From Pumilibacter muris (lineage in GTDB: Bacteria > Bacillota > Clostridia > Christensenellales > Pumilibacteraceae), in NCBI RefSeq assembly GCF_943193045.1, contig NZ_CALPCN010000006.1, positions 1-64,000 on the forward strand: a DNA stretch of 64,000 nt, read 5' to 3'. This document shows positions 26,375 to 38,610 of this stretch, one piece after another. Numbering within the stretch: position 1 is the stretch's first letter; every line of letters begins with the position of its first letter. Made by a program: the position numbers and the translations under genes. The notes beneath the pieces were generated by a model. It did not search any database. It was not told the DNA's origin and was given only the letters and a program-made list of their open reading frames with translations.

Positions 26375-28711
26375 ATGAAACAAATTATCAAGCGCGACGG
26401 ACGGAAGGTTGAATTCGAAAGTTCCAAGATTGAGGCGGCAATCGCCAAAGCTTTGAAAGCCGCGAAAATCAGCGGCGTGGCGCAAGCCAAAACGCTTGCC
26501 AAGCAGGTGGAAGAGGGATTTTCCGCCGACTACGTTCCCACTGTGGAAGAGGTGCAAGATAAGGTTGAGGCCGTTCTTATAGAGAACGGACTTGTGCGCA
26601 CGGCAAAAGAATACATACTTTACCGCGCGGAACGCACTCGCATACGCGAATCGAACACCCGCCTTATGCGCACGCTCGAAGAGCTTACTTTTAAGGAAGC
26701 GCGCGAAAACGACGTTAAACGCGAAAACGCCAACATAGACGGCGACACCGCAATGGGCACCATGCTCAAATACGGTAGCGAGAGCGCAAAACAGTTTTAT
26801 GAAATGTGCGTTCTAAATCCCCGCCACAGCGAAATGCACAAAAGCGGCGACATTCATATTCACGACCTCGACTTTTTGACGCTTACAACAACTTGTTGCC
26901 AAATAGACCTCGACAAATTGTTTACTGGCGGCTTTTCCACAGGGCACGGCTTTTTGCGCGAGCCTAATCATATAGCTTCGTATGCGAGCCTTGCCTGCAT
27001 AGCCGTGCAAAGTAACCAAAACGACCAACACGGCGGGCAAAGTATTCCCAACTTCGATTACGACCTTGCTCCCGGCGTTGCAAAAACCTACGCCCGCAAT
27101 TACCGCGACAATTTGGGTCGCGCGCTCGAACTCTTATCGGGCGACAGGGCTGCCTCCGACGTGGCTATTTCGGCTGCCGAGAAGATTAAAAACGATTTCG
27201 GGTTAAAACCCGTTCTCGACAACAACAACGGCTATGCCGAAAAAGAAGCGGAAATATTAAAGAAGAATTATTCAGCCGACGTTGTGGCAAAGGCTCAGGC
27301 GTTCGCGTTAGAGCGCGCGCTGCCCGAAACCGAGCGCGCCACATATCAAGCTATGGAAGCGCTTGTGCACAACCTTAACACCATGCATTCGCGCGCCGGC
27401 GCTCAAATTCCGTTCTCGTCGATAAACTACGGAACGGATACTTCGAGCGAGGGAAGAATGCTCGTGAAAAACCTTTTAAAAGCTACGGAGTCGGGGCTCG
27501 GCAACGGCGAAACGCCCATTTTCCCGATACAGATTTTTAAGGTTAAAGAGGGCGTAAATTACAATCCCGGCGACCCCAACTACGATTTGTTCGTGCTCTC
27601 TTGCGAATGCAGCGCGAAAAGACTTTTCCCTAACTTCTCGTTTATAGACGCGCCTTTTAATTTGCAGTATTACGTTCCCGGCAGAAAGGAAACCGAAATA
27701 GCATACATGGGGTGCCGCACGCGCGTTATAGGCAATTCTTACGACCCGAGCAACGAAATTGTTACGGGAAGAGGCAACCTCAGCTTTACGTCGGTGAACT
27801 TGCCCCGTCTTGCAATAAAGAGCAAAGGCAACGTCGAACTTTTCTTCGAACAGCTCGATAGAGTTATAGACGTGGTTATTGAGCAGCTCCTCGAAAGGTT
27901 TTCCATTCAGTGCAAAAAGAAAGTTAAGAACTATCCGTTTCTTATGGGGCAGGGCGTGTGGCTCGGCTCCGACAAGCTCGGACCCGAAGACGAAGTGGGC
28001 GAGGTGTTAAAGCAAGGCACGCTTACATGCGGCTTTATAGGTCTTGCCGAGTGCTTGAAGTCGCTTATAGGAAAGCATCACGGCGAATCGGAAGAGGCTC
28101 AAAATTTAGGACTTGAAATTGTGGGGCACATGCGCAAGCGCATGGACGAAGCCACCGAAAAAACGGGGCTTAACTTCTCGCTTATAGCTACTCCCGCCGA
28201 AGGGCTTTCGGGCAGATTCGTGCGCATAGACAAGAAAAAGTACGGCAAAATTCAGGGAGTTACCGACCGCGATTATTACACCAACTCTTTCCACGTTCCC
28301 GTATATTATAAAATTTCCGCATTCGATAAAATCCGTCTCGAAGCGCCTTATCACGCGCTCACGAATGGCGGACACATATCGTACGTCGAGCTCGATGGCG
28401 ACACCGTGAACAACGTGGAAGCGTTTATGAAAGTAATTCGCTACATGAAAGAGTGCAACATAGGCTACGGCTCTATAAATCACCCCGTAGACCGCGACCC
28501 GCTTTGCGGATACACCGGCGTAATAGGCGACACATGCCCCAAGTGCGGCAGAAAGGAATGCGACGGCGATTTCGGATTCGAACGCATACGCAGAATAACG
28601 GGCTATCTTGTGGGAACGCTCGAACGCTTTAACAACGCCAAAGCCGCCGAAGAACACGACAGAGTGAAACACGGGCTCGCGGGCGGTGCGATTAAAGGAA
28701 AGAAAAAATAG
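26375..28711 (+). CDS. nrdD: Anaerobic ribonucleoside-triphosphate reductase (class III)
   Basis: A 778-residue protein after TGGAGGA that makes deoxynucleotides without oxygen using a glycyl radical. An ATP-cone regulatory domain fills about residues 1-90 (IIKRDGRKVEFE). The catalytic barrel includes TTTCCQIDLDKLF. The C-terminal zinc site has CGYTG...CPKCGRKEC near residues 707-728, and the glycyl-radical loop RRITGYLVG places the radical Gly at about 743. The activase nrdG lies immediately downstream in the opposite direction. Confidence 0.96.
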   Translation: MKQIIKRDGRKVEFESSKIEAAIAKALKAAKISGVAQAKTLAKQVEEGFSADYVPTVEEVQDKVEAVLIENGLVRTAKEYILYRAERTRIRESNTRLMRTLEELTFKEARENDVKRENANIDGDTAMGTMLKYGSESAKQFYEMCVLNPRHSEMHKSGDIHIHDLDFLTLTTTCCQIDLDKLFTGGFSTGHGFLREPNHIASYASLACIAVQSNQNDQHGGQSIPNFDYDLAPGVAKTYARNYRDNLGRALELLSGDRAASDVAISAAEKIKNDFGLKPVLDNNNGYAEKEAEILKKNYSADVVAKAQAFALERALPETERATYQAMEALVHNLNTMHSRAGAQIPFSSINYGTDTSSEGRMLVKNLLKATESGLGNGETPIFPIQIFKVKEGVNYNPGDPNYDLFVLSCECSAKRLFPNFSFIDAPFNLQYYVPGRKETEIAYMGCRTRVIGNSYDPSNEIVTGRGNLSFTSVNLPRLAIKSKGNVELFFEQLDRVIDVVIEQLLERFSIQCKKKVKNYPFLMGQGVWLGSDKLGPEDEVGEVLKQGTLTCGFIGLAECLKSLIGKHHGESEEAQNLGLEIVGHMRKRMDEATEKTGLNFSLIATPAEGLSGRFVRIDKKKYGKIQGVTDRDYYTNSFHVPVYYKISAFDKIRLEAPYHALTNGGHISYVELDGDTVNNVEAFMKVIRYMKECNIGYGSINHPVDRDPLCGYTGVIGDTCPKCGRKECDGDFGFERIRRITGYLVGTLERFNNAKAAEEHDRVKHGLAGGAIKGKKK

Positions 28712-28798
28712 GCGAGTGAAAAAGGCTTGCACGCAGCTATGCTTGCCGAATTTTTCACGGCGGTAAAGTTTGTTTAAAAGTTATAAAACGCAAAATAA

Positions 28799-28834
28799 AA
28801 AGCGGAGAAATCTTAAAGATTTCTCCGCTTTGTT
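28799..28834. terminator. Bidirectional terminator between nrdD and nrdG
   Basis: AAGCGGAGAAATCTT followed by its exact complement after one base forms a near-perfect long stem with A- and T-rich flanks. Confidence 0.85.
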
Positions 28835-28847
28835 TTCGGTTGAAAAT

Positions 28848-29369
28848 TTACACGCCTTTTAAAAGCGCGGGTTTTCCCGTTTTACGCGTTTCGTTCATAT
28901 CGAGCACTCGTTGGTTTGAAGAGCCTCTGAACGCAAGCGTCAAATCTTTTTGCGCCTCTATAAAAGGACCGTCCACAAGCACGTCTATGTTGTTTAAAAG
29001 TTCGCGCACGTCGCCGTCTTTTTCGCCGAGCGAGCAAAGTTGCTCGTAGGTATATCCCGAATAGCACCAAACGTTTAAAGAGTTAGCGTGGCACCACTTT
29101 GCAAGTTCGTTGAGCGGTTTCGGTTGCAAAAACGGTTCGCCGCCCGAAAAAGTCAAACCGTCGAGCAACGGATTCTTTTTTGCCAAATCCGCCACATAAT
29201 TAACTGAATATTCGGCGCCGCCGTTTTCGTCCCACGTTCCCGGATTATGGCATCCTTTGCAGGCGTGTCTGCAACCTTGCACGAAAACCGTCATGCGTAT
29301 GCCTTTGCCGTCTACCACCGATTCGGGCACAATATCCGCAAGTCTTAAAATTTCGTTTGTGTCGAGCAT
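28848..29369 (-). CDS. nrdG: Anaerobic ribonucleotide reductase activating protein
   Basis: A 173-residue radical-SAM enzyme that generates the glycyl radical on NrdD. The iron-sulfur motif is CRHACKGC (CxxxCxxC, residues 33-40), followed by FSGGEPFLQ for SAM binding. Normal length. Converging on nrdD rather than in an operon with it is less common but not rare. Confidence 0.94.
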   Translation of the reverse strand: MLDTNEILRLADIVPESVVDGKGIRMTVFVQGCRHACKGCHNPGTWDENGGAEYSVNYVADLAKKNPLLDGLTFSGGEPFLQPKPLNELAKWCHANSLNVWCYSGYTYEQLCSLGEKDGDVRELLNNIDVLVDGPFIEAQKDLTLAFRGSSNQRVLDMNETRKTGKPALLKGV

Positions 29370-29390
29370 ATTTTCGCAGTCCTTCGGCGC

Positions 29391-31418
29391 TTACGCGTTT
29401 AACTCTTTTAACTTATTGTAAAACGTTTTTTCGCGTTCGCCGCTTAAAAAGTCGTAGTAAAAAATTCTGTTGACGTGGCTTGTTTTATCGAGCAACACAA
29501 GCGCTTTTTGTTTGATTGTGTTTATATATTCGTCGGTTACGTCAGGCGCCTGATATTTTATATTGTTTAGCGACGAGAAGAACAGTTTGTCGGTTATAAA
29601 AACGTCGTAGGCGCGTGAATAAATTATGCTTTCTTCGTCGCCGTATATGCTGCTTCCGTATAAAATATTCCCGTAAAACTTAACGCCGAGCAAATCGAGT
29701 ATTGTGGGCACTATGTCTGTTGTCGTAGTGAATTTGGTTATAAGTTTTTGCTCGGTTTGATTTCCTATGCGCACCATCATGGGCACGCGGAACAGGTCGG
29801 TGTAGTTTCTGCCGTTTTCTTCGTTTAAGTACAGGTTTTTAACGTCGTTCGAAAGCGTTTGGTAGTAGGCGTTGTGGTCGCCGAAAAGCACTATGAGAGT
29901 TTTGTTTATAAGCGGAGTGCCTTCGCCGTCTTTCGTATTTTTTAGGTAGCTAAGCATTTCGCCTATCGCTTTGTCGAATTCGAGCGCGCAAGCGGCGTAA
30001 TGAATAAACGGGTCGGCGTCTTCGAGGCTGCGCGTTTCGTCGGCGTAATCGTCGGCTATTCCCGCGTCGAATAACGTTTGGTAATGAGGCGCAAGATTTT
30101 CGCGGTTTGCGAATTGCCCGTGCATTGTTATAGACGTTATGTATGTGTTGAATCTTCGGTCGGCGGGGAACATTTCTTCTTTGCATGCCGCAATCATTTC
30201 GCTGTCGAGGTTGCGTTCGCCCGTTTCCGCTTCGTAGTTTGTGAAAGCGTCGGGGTAACGTTCAGCCATCTGTTCGCTCGCGTAGAATTTTTTAAAGCCG
30301 AGAACGTTTTCGTGGTGGATATTGCGGTTGTAAAATGTGTAAACCCCGTTGTGGAACGACAGCGATTGCACGCCGAACAATTCTTTCATTATGTTTGGAA
30401 CCGAGTAGGGAACGGTGTTTTCCGTGTAGTCGTAGTTAATAAAGCAGTTGGTGGGATAATTGCCTATTATAGATTGATTTTCGGATATGTCGGTTTTTTC
30501 GCGCGAATGGTGGTTTAAGCAAACCGTTGAGGTGTCGTAAAGCTCGTATAAGTTGGGGTAAAGCGTGCGCAAAACCGATTCGCCGACTTTAAAGCCGCCG
30601 GGATAGGCGTCGGCAAGACCCGCGTCGGGCAATCCCGCCATAAAGCTGAACCATTCGAAGCTTTCGGCAAGCACGGTTACAACGTTGTAGCCTTCCGCTT
30701 TTCCGAACATGCTCGTAGGTTTGCTTATTTTGCTTTCGTCGTAGATAAAATTTTCAAGTTCGTTTTCGTCGCCGAGACCAACCTTGTTAAAGAACGCGCC
30801 TTTATACAGTTCGTCTACGAAATTGCCCAAAATACCTCTGTCGTAATACGAACTGTCGTTCGCGTCGTACAGTTTGTAGCTGAGGTCGGCGGGGTTATAG
30901 TGGCGGTTTTCGGTGTACGCCATGCAGCCGTGAAAGGCGAGCACCGCCGTCATAATGCCCGCTACTGCGGCGCGCGGCAATATCCGCGCGGGGGCGGGCG
31001 CTATTTTTATGTAATGGCGAGCCAAAAGCATGTATAGGCTTATGCACAAGCCCGACACGAGAACGTACACAAAGTTTATGGGGACGCTCTCCACAATCGC
31101 CATAGCGTCGGCTCTCAGCTTTAACATCGAAAAATCGAAAGTGGAGCCCGTCATGGCGAATACCACAATAAAAATAAGGTCGAGCACGAAAAGAACTAAC
31201 ATAAGCACGAAAGCGCACCAATACCGTCCGCGCTGACTCTTTATTGCGAACAACACAGCCGTGAAAACGGCGAGCAAAGATAAAAACATAAAAGGGCGGC
31301 GAATAAAAAACTTACCGCTTGTAACGCATACTCCCGTAAGCTCTATAATAAGCATTATGGCGAGGAACGCCCAAATTATGAAATTCGATTTTAAAAACCG
31401 CACGAATTTTTCTTTCAT
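29391..31418 (-). CDS. LTA synthase-like sulfatase-family phosphoglycerol transferase
   Basis: A 675-residue membrane enzyme. About five transmembrane helices occupy residues 10-175, then an extracellular sulfatase/alkaline-phosphatase-fold domain. A metal-site Glu lies in VTVLAESFEWF near residue 245, the presumed catalytic Thr in REKTDISENQ near 315, and later metal ligands in SITMHGQF and LFGDHNAYY. Family members (LtaS, MdoB-like) transfer phosphoglycerol from phosphatidylglycerol to make lipoteichoic acid or decorate glycans. The next gene upstream in the same direction is a membrane protein 17 bases away. Confidence 0.87.
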   Translation of the reverse strand: MKEKFVRFLKSNFIIWAFLAIMLIIELTGVCVTSGKFFIRRPFMFLSLLAVFTAVLFAIKSQRGRYWCAFVLMLVLFVLDLIFIVVFAMTGSTFDFSMLKLRADAMAIVESVPINFVYVLVSGLCISLYMLLARHYIKIAPAPARILPRAAVAGIMTAVLAFHGCMAYTENRHYNPADLSYKLYDANDSSYYDRGILGNFVDELYKGAFFNKVGLGDENELENFIYDESKISKPTSMFGKAEGYNVVTVLAESFEWFSFMAGLPDAGLADAYPGGFKVGESVLRTLYPNLYELYDTSTVCLNHHSREKTDISENQSIIGNYPTNCFINYDYTENTVPYSVPNIMKELFGVQSLSFHNGVYTFYNRNIHHENVLGFKKFYASEQMAERYPDAFTNYEAETGERNLDSEMIAACKEEMFPADRRFNTYITSITMHGQFANRENLAPHYQTLFDAGIADDYADETRSLEDADPFIHYAACALEFDKAIGEMLSYLKNTKDGEGTPLINKTLIVLFGDHNAYYQTLSNDVKNLYLNEENGRNYTDLFRVPMMVRIGNQTEQKLITKFTTTTDIVPTILDLLGVKFYGNILYGSSIYGDEESIIYSRAYDVFITDKLFFSSLNNIKYQAPDVTDEYINTIKQKALVLLDKTSHVNRIFYYDFLSGEREKTFYNKLKELNA

Positions 31419-31435
31419 AACCTTTTTGCCTTTGT

Positions 31436-32356
31436 TTACAAAATATATATAATCAAACTTACAAAATAAGTGACGAAAAAGTTCTTTTTGCTAAGTAGAT
31501 AAATTACGCCGTATAGTAGAGTGAACGCAACGTAAAGCCACGCAAACATTGTGAACAAGTTTGTGCCGTATGCCACTATAACGTCGGTAAAGCCGCAAAT
31601 AAGACAAGCGGCTATGCCGCCGAAAGGGATATAGGCGGAGTATTTGCCTTTATACAATAGTTCGGCAGCCTCTTGCACGAGTTGTATTATTATAACCGTT
31701 ATTATAAGTTTTACGGCGCCGTGCACATACATAACCGCGTTGGTGGTAAGCTGCATACCCGTAACTTTTTTGCCGAGTTCGAACACAACTTTAATTTCGA
31801 AGCCGAGCGCCGCGCTCACTATAAAAATGGGCACGAGCGCGCACGCGTATATAATTAAACTGCGTTTAAGCGACAATTCCGTGCGACTGCGGCGAAAAAC
31901 TTTGTAGCCCGTGTGTTTTTTTATTTGTTTATATAAAACCGCAATAAACGGAATCCAAAAAATTACGTTGCATGCGTAAAAGAAAATCGTTGTAAGATTG
32001 CCGTAATATATTTTGTCGAACAATGGCGCGAACGCATGAAAAATTTGAACGAAATACATTCCCGCAAGCGCGATTGCCGCAAACACAATATATTTTATCG
32101 CCAAACTCTTTTGTTCTGCGGGGGATAGCGAAGGCTTTTCGTTTTGTTGAGAAACGGTTTCGCAGTCGGCGGGTTCGGTTGAGTCCGCAACCGCTTTGCA
32201 AGATTGCGCACAGCAATTTTCCGTTTTTTCGTCTATAATTCCGGCAAGCGCGGAAATGGCTTCGTCGGTTTTTGTTAAATCGGCGGATGAAAAAGCCGAC
32301 AACTCTTCCGTTGTCTGCGTCTCGCCGTTTTTATTTGTCCGCTCTTGCCCGTTCAT
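31436..32356 (-). CDS. Multi-pass membrane protein of unknown function
   Basis: A 306-residue protein with AGGAAAGG before its ATG. The first 85 or so residues are hydrophilic and disordered (Thr, Glu, Gln, Ser-rich), then about six to seven transmembrane helices to the C-terminus. I do not recognise a family. It precedes the LtaS-like gene on the same strand with 17 bases between, so a shared role in envelope synthesis is possible. Confidence 0.65.
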   Translation of the reverse strand: MNGQERTNKNGETQTTEELSAFSSADLTKTDEAISALAGIIDEKTENCCAQSCKAVADSTEPADCETVSQQNEKPSLSPAEQKSLAIKYIVFAAIALAGMYFVQIFHAFAPLFDKIYYGNLTTIFFYACNVIFWIPFIAVLYKQIKKHTGYKVFRRSRTELSLKRSLIIYACALVPIFIVSAALGFEIKVVFELGKKVTGMQLTTNAVMYVHGAVKLIITVIIIQLVQEAAELLYKGKYSAYIPFGGIAACLICGFTDVIVAYGTNLFTMFAWLYVAFTLLYGVIYLLSKKNFFVTYFVSLIIYIL

Positions 32357-32655
32357 AGCCTTTCCTTTTTTTATGCGCCGTTTTTTTCGCCCGCCACCGT
32401 TATTATATAATATAACAAGTGTTTTTTTGCATAACCGAGCCTTGCTACATTCTCACGATTTTGTAAGGCGGCGGCAGTTCAACCCATATTATAGCCGATT
32501 TTTTCCGTTTTGGCAAGAATTTAAAACCGATTGAATCGAAAAAGCGACGCGACTCATTTTGTAAGGCGCGCCGCCGTGTAAAATAATGCGCGGCGGAAAG
32601 CTTACATAGCGTTAGCTTTCCGCGCACAACAAGGAGAAGCGGAAGGAAAGAATTT

Positions 32656-33498
32656 TTAAGCCGAGAGAATTTCGGTAACCACCGAAAGCGCCACGTCGGC
32701 GGGAATGGCGAATCCGAGACCCTCGACGTCCGTTCCTGTGGATTTTGCGTTTACTATGCCTATAAGTCTGCCGTCGAGGTCGAACATGCCGCCGCCCGAA
32801 TTGCCGGAGTTAATCGAAGCGTTCGTTTGCAACAGCCGCATGGTTACGCCGTCGATAGAAATGTCGCGGTCGAGCGCGCTGATTATGCCGTCGGTTACCG
32901 AGCCGCCGAGTTTTCCGAGCGGATTGCCTATAACAACAACCGTTTGCCCTACTTTTAGTTCGTAGGTGCCGAACGTGGCGTAAGTAAGATTTTCGGCTGA
33001 AATTTTGAGCACGGCTATGTCGTGGCTTTGGTCGGAGCCGACGAGCGAGGCGGTGTGTTCTTCGCTGTTTCTAAGCCGCACTTTTATTTGCGTCGCGCCC
33101 TCTATAACGTGGTGATTAGTTACTATTGTGCCGTCGGCGGATATTATAACGCCGCTACCCGCGCTCGTCGCGCTGTATGTGGTGGGGCGTTGAAACCAAC
33201 CGCCACCGCTTTGCACGAGAACGGTACATTCTATTTCCACAACCGAATCCGCCACTTCGTCTACAACGTCGACAATCGAACGCTCGTTTATTTGCGAGAG
33301 TTGCGACACGTTGCCGTCTTGCGAATGAATAACCGTAACGTTGCTTTTACCTATGGCGTGCCCTATAAAGCCGCCGACGGCGCCGATTGCGAGCGCAACC
33401 GCCACGCAAAGGCACACTATTAAAACTATAAGGCGTTTGTCGCGCTTGGGCGCGCTCGCCGCAACAACCTTTATTTCTTCGTCGCGTCTGTCGTTCAA
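32656..33498 (-). CDS. HtrA/DegP-like serine protease without a PDZ domain
   Basis: About 280 residues. TTG 33498 is chosen because GGGAGG lies 10 bases upstream; the longer frame (from 33519) would start inside that site. One N-terminal transmembrane anchor (about residues 22-48) leaves the protease outside the cell. The trypsin-like triad is visible: His in VTNHHVIEG, Asp in SHDIAVLKI, Ser in NSGNSGGGM. The protein ends right after the protease fold (AIPADVALSVV), so the usual C-terminal PDZ domain is absent. Family members degrade misfolded exported proteins. A hairpin at about 32588-32625 follows the gene. Confidence 0.88.
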   Translation of the reverse strand: MNDRRDEEIKVVAASAPKRDKRLIVLIVCLCVAVALAIGAVGGFIGHAIGKSNVTVIHSQDGNVSQLSQINERSIVDVVDEVADSVVEIECTVLVQSGGGWFQRPTTYSATSAGSGVIISADGTIVTNHHVIEGATQIKVRLRNSEEHTASLVGSDQSHDIAVLKISAENLTYATFGTYELKVGQTVVVIGNPLGKLGGSVTDGIISALDRDISIDGVTMRLLQTNASINSGNSGGGMFDLDGRLIGIVNAKSTGTDVEGLGFAIPADVALSVVTEILSA

Positions 33499-33746
33499 AG
33501 TGTCGTGTCCTCCCGTCAAAGTATTTATATTGCAATTATACAGCTTTAAAGTGTGGAACTTGTGTCGAAAGCCGCAAAATAAATGCGTTGCAAATTAGAA
33601 TTTAGTTACGGAAATTAAAATAAGATTAAAACCCGCTTTCGCCGCTTATTGTGCCCCATAACGTATAGCCCGATACTGAACGAAAGGGAACAAATAAAAA
33701 TCAAAAGACGCTTTCTTTTCTTTTAATAAAACTACCTTAAAAACAG

Positions 33747-33776
33747 TTGACGGGGGCTAAGGCTGTGTGATAGAAT
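33747..33776 (+). promoter_or_regulatory. Promoter of the rpsL-rpsG-fusA operon
   Basis: -35 TTGACG (33747-33752), 18-base spacer beginning with a G-run, -10 TAGAAT (33771-33776). A leader of about 150 bases follows, with a possible stem (GCCTTATAAAA near 33872 with TTTTATTGAGGC near 33891). A 22-codon frame (33787-33855) lies in the leader but has no ribosome site. Nothing else is seen in the 33499-33936 gap. Confidence 0.55.
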
Positions 33777-33936
33777 ATTATAGCGCATGCTGAAAGGTGT
33801 GCGCTTGTGTTTGTTTGCGCTCTTTTGCCTGAAAAGGAGCGGCGGCACAAGGTAAGAAAGAAAAAGACCTGCCTTATAAAAGAATTTAAGTTTTATTGAG
33901 GCGGGCAAGACTACTCAAAAAGGAGGTAGAGTAATA

Positions 33937-34308
33937 ATGCCTACGATTAACCAGCTTATAAGGAAAGGCCGCGAAAAACCCGTTTTCAAGTCGCTCAGTC
34001 CTATTTTGGACAACAATCCGCAAAAGCGGGGAGTGTGCTTGTCGGTTACCACGACCACCCCTAAAAAGCCCAACTCGGCAATTCGCAAAATTGCAAGAGT
34101 CCGTCTTGTGAACAAGATGGAAGGCACGGTTTACATTCCGGGTATCGGACACAATCTGCAAGAACATAGCGTCGTGCTGATTCGTGGAGGCAGAGTGAAG
34201 GATTTGCCCGGCGTTCGGTATCACATCATACGCGGTGCGTTAGACACTGCGGGTGTGGCAAAGCGCAAGCAAGCTCGCTCGAAATACGGCGCGAAGCGCG
34301 CGAAGTAA
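33937..34308 (+). CDS. rpsL: 30S ribosomal protein S12
   Basis: A 123-residue protein with the full S12 signature ([36 protein letters not shown]). The streptomycin-region lysines (PKKPNS) are wild type. A strong AAGGAGG site precedes the ATG. First gene of the str operon. Confidence 0.98.
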   Translation: MPTINQLIRKGREKPVFKSLSPILDNNPQKRGVCLSVTTTTPKKPNSAIRKIARVRLVNKMEGTVYIPGIGHNLQEHSVVLIRGGRVKDLPGVRYHIIRGALDTAGVAKRKQARSKYGAKRAK

Positions 34309-34354
34309 TATTCGCAACAATAAAACAAAAATTCTGTAAGGAGGTAAAAAAGTT

Positions 34355-34825
34355 ATGCCCAGAAGAAATGGCGTCCCTAAGCGCGACGTGTTGCCCGACC
34401 CCGTTTACGGTAGCAAGGTTATAACCAAGCTTGTAAACCAGATTATGCTCGACGGAAAAAAAGGCACCGCTCAGGCTATTGTGTACGACGCATTCGATAT
34501 AGTTAAAGAAAAGCTCAACTTAGAGCCGCTCGACGTTTTTAATCAGGCACTCGAAAACGTTAAGCCGCTTTTGGAGGTTAAAGCTCGCAGAGTGGGCGGC
34601 AGCACCTATCAGGTGCCTATGGAAATCCGTCCCGACCGTCGTCAAACCCTCGCAATTCGTTGGCTCGTAATGTTTTCGAGAAAGCGCAGCGAAAAGACGA
34701 TGAAAGAAAAGCTCGCGGGAGAGCTTATGGACGCGTATAATAACGCGGGTGCGTCGGTAAAACGTAAAGAAGAGATGCACCGTATGGCGGAAGCGAACAA
34801 GGCGTTCGCTCACTACCGTTGGTAA
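34355..34825 (+). CDS. rpsG: 30S ribosomal protein S7
   Basis: A 156-residue protein, normal length, with S7 motifs ([31 protein letters not shown]). AAGGAGG site. It lies between rpsL and fusA as in most bacteria. Confidence 0.98.
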   Translation: MPRRNGVPKRDVLPDPVYGSKVITKLVNQIMLDGKKGTAQAIVYDAFDIVKEKLNLEPLDVFNQALENVKPLLEVKARRVGGSTYQVPMEIRPDRRQTLAIRWLVMFSRKRSEKTMKEKLAGELMDAYNNAGASVKRKEEMHRMAEANKAFAHYRW

Positions 34826-34845
34826 TTTAAGAGAGAGAATATAAT

Positions 34846-36960
<2,115 letters not shown>

Positions 36961-36962
36961 AA

Positions 36963-37093
36963 ATTGTCGCCCAAACACAACACGGCGCTACGGCGCGTGT
37001 GCCGACGGCACACTTCCTTGCTTAATCCGTGTTGGGCGAACTTAATAAGGAGTCCTTTCGCGGTACACGCCCGCGAAAGTCCGATTTCTGAAC
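36963..37093 (+). repeat. Structured intergenic repeat, copy 4
   Basis: The same architecture as the units at 861-1190 with compensating changes: closing stem CAACACGG/CCGTGTTG, inner hairpin GTGTGCC/GGCACAC, and second hairpin CTTTCGCGG/CCGCGAAAG, where the copies near 1000 have CTTTCTCGGG/CCCGAGAAAG. The GGAGTCCTTTC segment is conserved. Confidence 0.75.
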
Positions 37094-37165
37094 CGCTCTT
37101 CGCCACCTTATGGCGCGAATTGCGAGTAGTGGCAAGTATTATAACCGGAATAACGTTTGTTACAC

Positions 37166-37208
37166 TGTCATTTCGACCGAAGCGAAGCGGAGCGGAGAAA
37201 TCTTAAAG
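37166..37208 (+). repeat. REP-like intergenic sequence before tuf
   Basis: Begins TGTCATTTCGACCGAAGCGA and continues GCGGAGCGGAGAAATCTTAA. This wording resembles a repetitive intergenic sequence I recall from many gut anaerobes. The tail (GCGGAGAAATCTTAAAG) also forms one arm of the nrdD terminator at 28800. Assigned by resemblance only. Confidence 0.45.
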
Positions 37209-37238
37209 CTAAAACTTTTACAAAAGCGGTTAAAACGA

Positions 37239-37267
37239 TTGAAAAATTCTTTCGGCTTTGGTATAAT
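37239..37267 (+). promoter_or_regulatory. Promoter of tuf
   Basis: -35 TTGAAA (37239-37244), 17 bases, -10 TATAAT (37262-37267). tuf therefore has its own promoter separate from the str operon. Confidence 0.7.
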
Positions 37268-37346
37268 ATCGTTGTCGGAAGGAAAACAACAAAATTAAAA
37301 AACAAAAAATAAAAATCCGTATAAAAAATTTGGAGGAAAAATTATT

Positions 37347-38543
37347 ATGGCAAAAGCTAAATTCGACAGAAGCAAGCCGCACGTTAACATCGGCACCATC
37401 GGCCACGTTGACCACGGCAAAACCACTCTTACCGCCGCTATAACAATGGCGCTCGCGGCTAAGGGTCTTGCGGAAAAGAAAAAATACGACGAAATCGACT
37501 CGGCTCCCGAAGAGAAGGCGCGCGGCATCACCATTAACACCGCTCACGTTGAGTATCAGACGGAAACCCGTCACTACGCTCACGTTGACTGTCCGGGCCA
37601 CGCCGACTACGTTAAAAACATGATAACGGGCGCGGCGCAAATGGACGGCGCAATCCTCGTTGTTGCGGCTACCGACGGCCCCATGCCTCAGACCCGCGAG
37701 CACATCTTGCTTGCCCGTCAGGTTGGCGTGCCCAAGATTGTAGTGTTCCTTAACAAAACAGACCTTGTTGACGACGAAGAACTTCTCGACCTCGTGGAAA
37801 TGGAAGTTACCGAGCTTCTCGAAAGCTACGGCTTCGAAGGCACCAAGATTATTCGCGGCAGCGCCGTTAAGGCTCTCGAAGCGGCTATGGCAGGCAAAAC
37901 CGACGACCCCGCTATCAAGCCCATTTACGACCTTATGAATACCGTAGACACCGAGATTCCCGCTCCCGTGCGCGACACCGACAAGCCTTTCCTTATGCCT
38001 GTTGAAGACGTGTTCACCATCACCGGTCGCGGCACCGTTGCAACCGGCAGAGTAGAGCGCGGACAAATCAAGGTTCAAGACCCCGTTGAAATCGTTGGTA
38101 TCAAACCCACGAAAGCGAGCGTTGTTACCGGTATCGAAATGTTCCGCAAGAGCCTTGACTTTGCTCAGGCGGGCGACAACGCGGGTATCCTTCTTCGCGG
38201 TATCGACCGCAAAGAAATCGAGCGCGGACAGGTTATTGCCAAACCCGGCACCATCACCCCGCACACCGAATTCACCGCCGAAATTTACGTTCTTAAAAAG
38301 GAAGAAGGCGGACGCCACACCCCGTTCTTCAACGGTTACCGTCCTCAGTTCTATTTCAGAACAACCGACGTTACCGGCACCATCGAACTTCCTAAGGGCG
38401 TTGAAATGGTTATGCCCGGCGACAACATCAGCATCACCGTTCAGCTTATAGCTCCCATAGCCGCCGAGCAAGGTCTCCGCTTCGCTATCCGCGAGGGCGG
38501 CCGCACGGTTGGTTCGGGCGTTGTAGCCAAAATCATTAAATAA
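37347..38543 (+). CDS. tuf: Translation elongation factor Tu
   Basis: A 398-residue GTPase that delivers aminoacyl-tRNA. G1 [13 protein letters not shown], switch [20 protein letters not shown] and NKTD are all present, with normal domains II and III. Codon use is more GC-rich and biased than its neighbours, as expected for a highly expressed gene. GGAGG site and own promoter. Confidence 0.98.
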   Translation: MAKAKFDRSKPHVNIGTIGHVDHGKTTLTAAITMALAAKGLAEKKKYDEIDSAPEEKARGITINTAHVEYQTETRHYAHVDCPGHADYVKNMITGAAQMDGAILVVAATDGPMPQTREHILLARQVGVPKIVVFLNKTDLVDDEELLDLVEMEVTELLESYGFEGTKIIRGSAVKALEAAMAGKTDDPAIKPIYDLMNTVDTEIPAPVRDTDKPFLMPVEDVFTITGRGTVATGRVERGQIKVQDPVEIVGIKPTKASVVTGIEMFRKSLDFAQAGDNAGILLRGIDRKEIERGQVIAKPGTITPHTEFTAEIYVLKKEEGGRHTPFFNGYRPQFYFRTTDVTGTIELPKGVEMVMPGDNISITVQLIAPIAAEQGLRFAIREGGRTVGSGVVAKIIK

Positions 38544-38576
38544 GGAAAATTCCTTAAACTATAACGAAACAAGCTT

Positions 38577-38610
38577 AGAGCCTTTGCGCAACGCGCATAG
38601 GCTCTTTTCT
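38577..38610 (+). terminator. Rho-independent terminator of tuf
   Basis: AGAGCCT pairs with AGGCTCT, followed by TTTTCT; the loop itself contains a small GCGC stem. Between here and 38834 I see no gene, only AT-rich sequence with weak repeats (ATGCTTCTTCGCTA, TAGCGAAGCAT). Confidence 0.75.

Noticed and set aside
33787-33855. A 22-codon leader peptide before rpsL
   Set aside because: No ribosome site and no regulatory codon pattern; probably chance.
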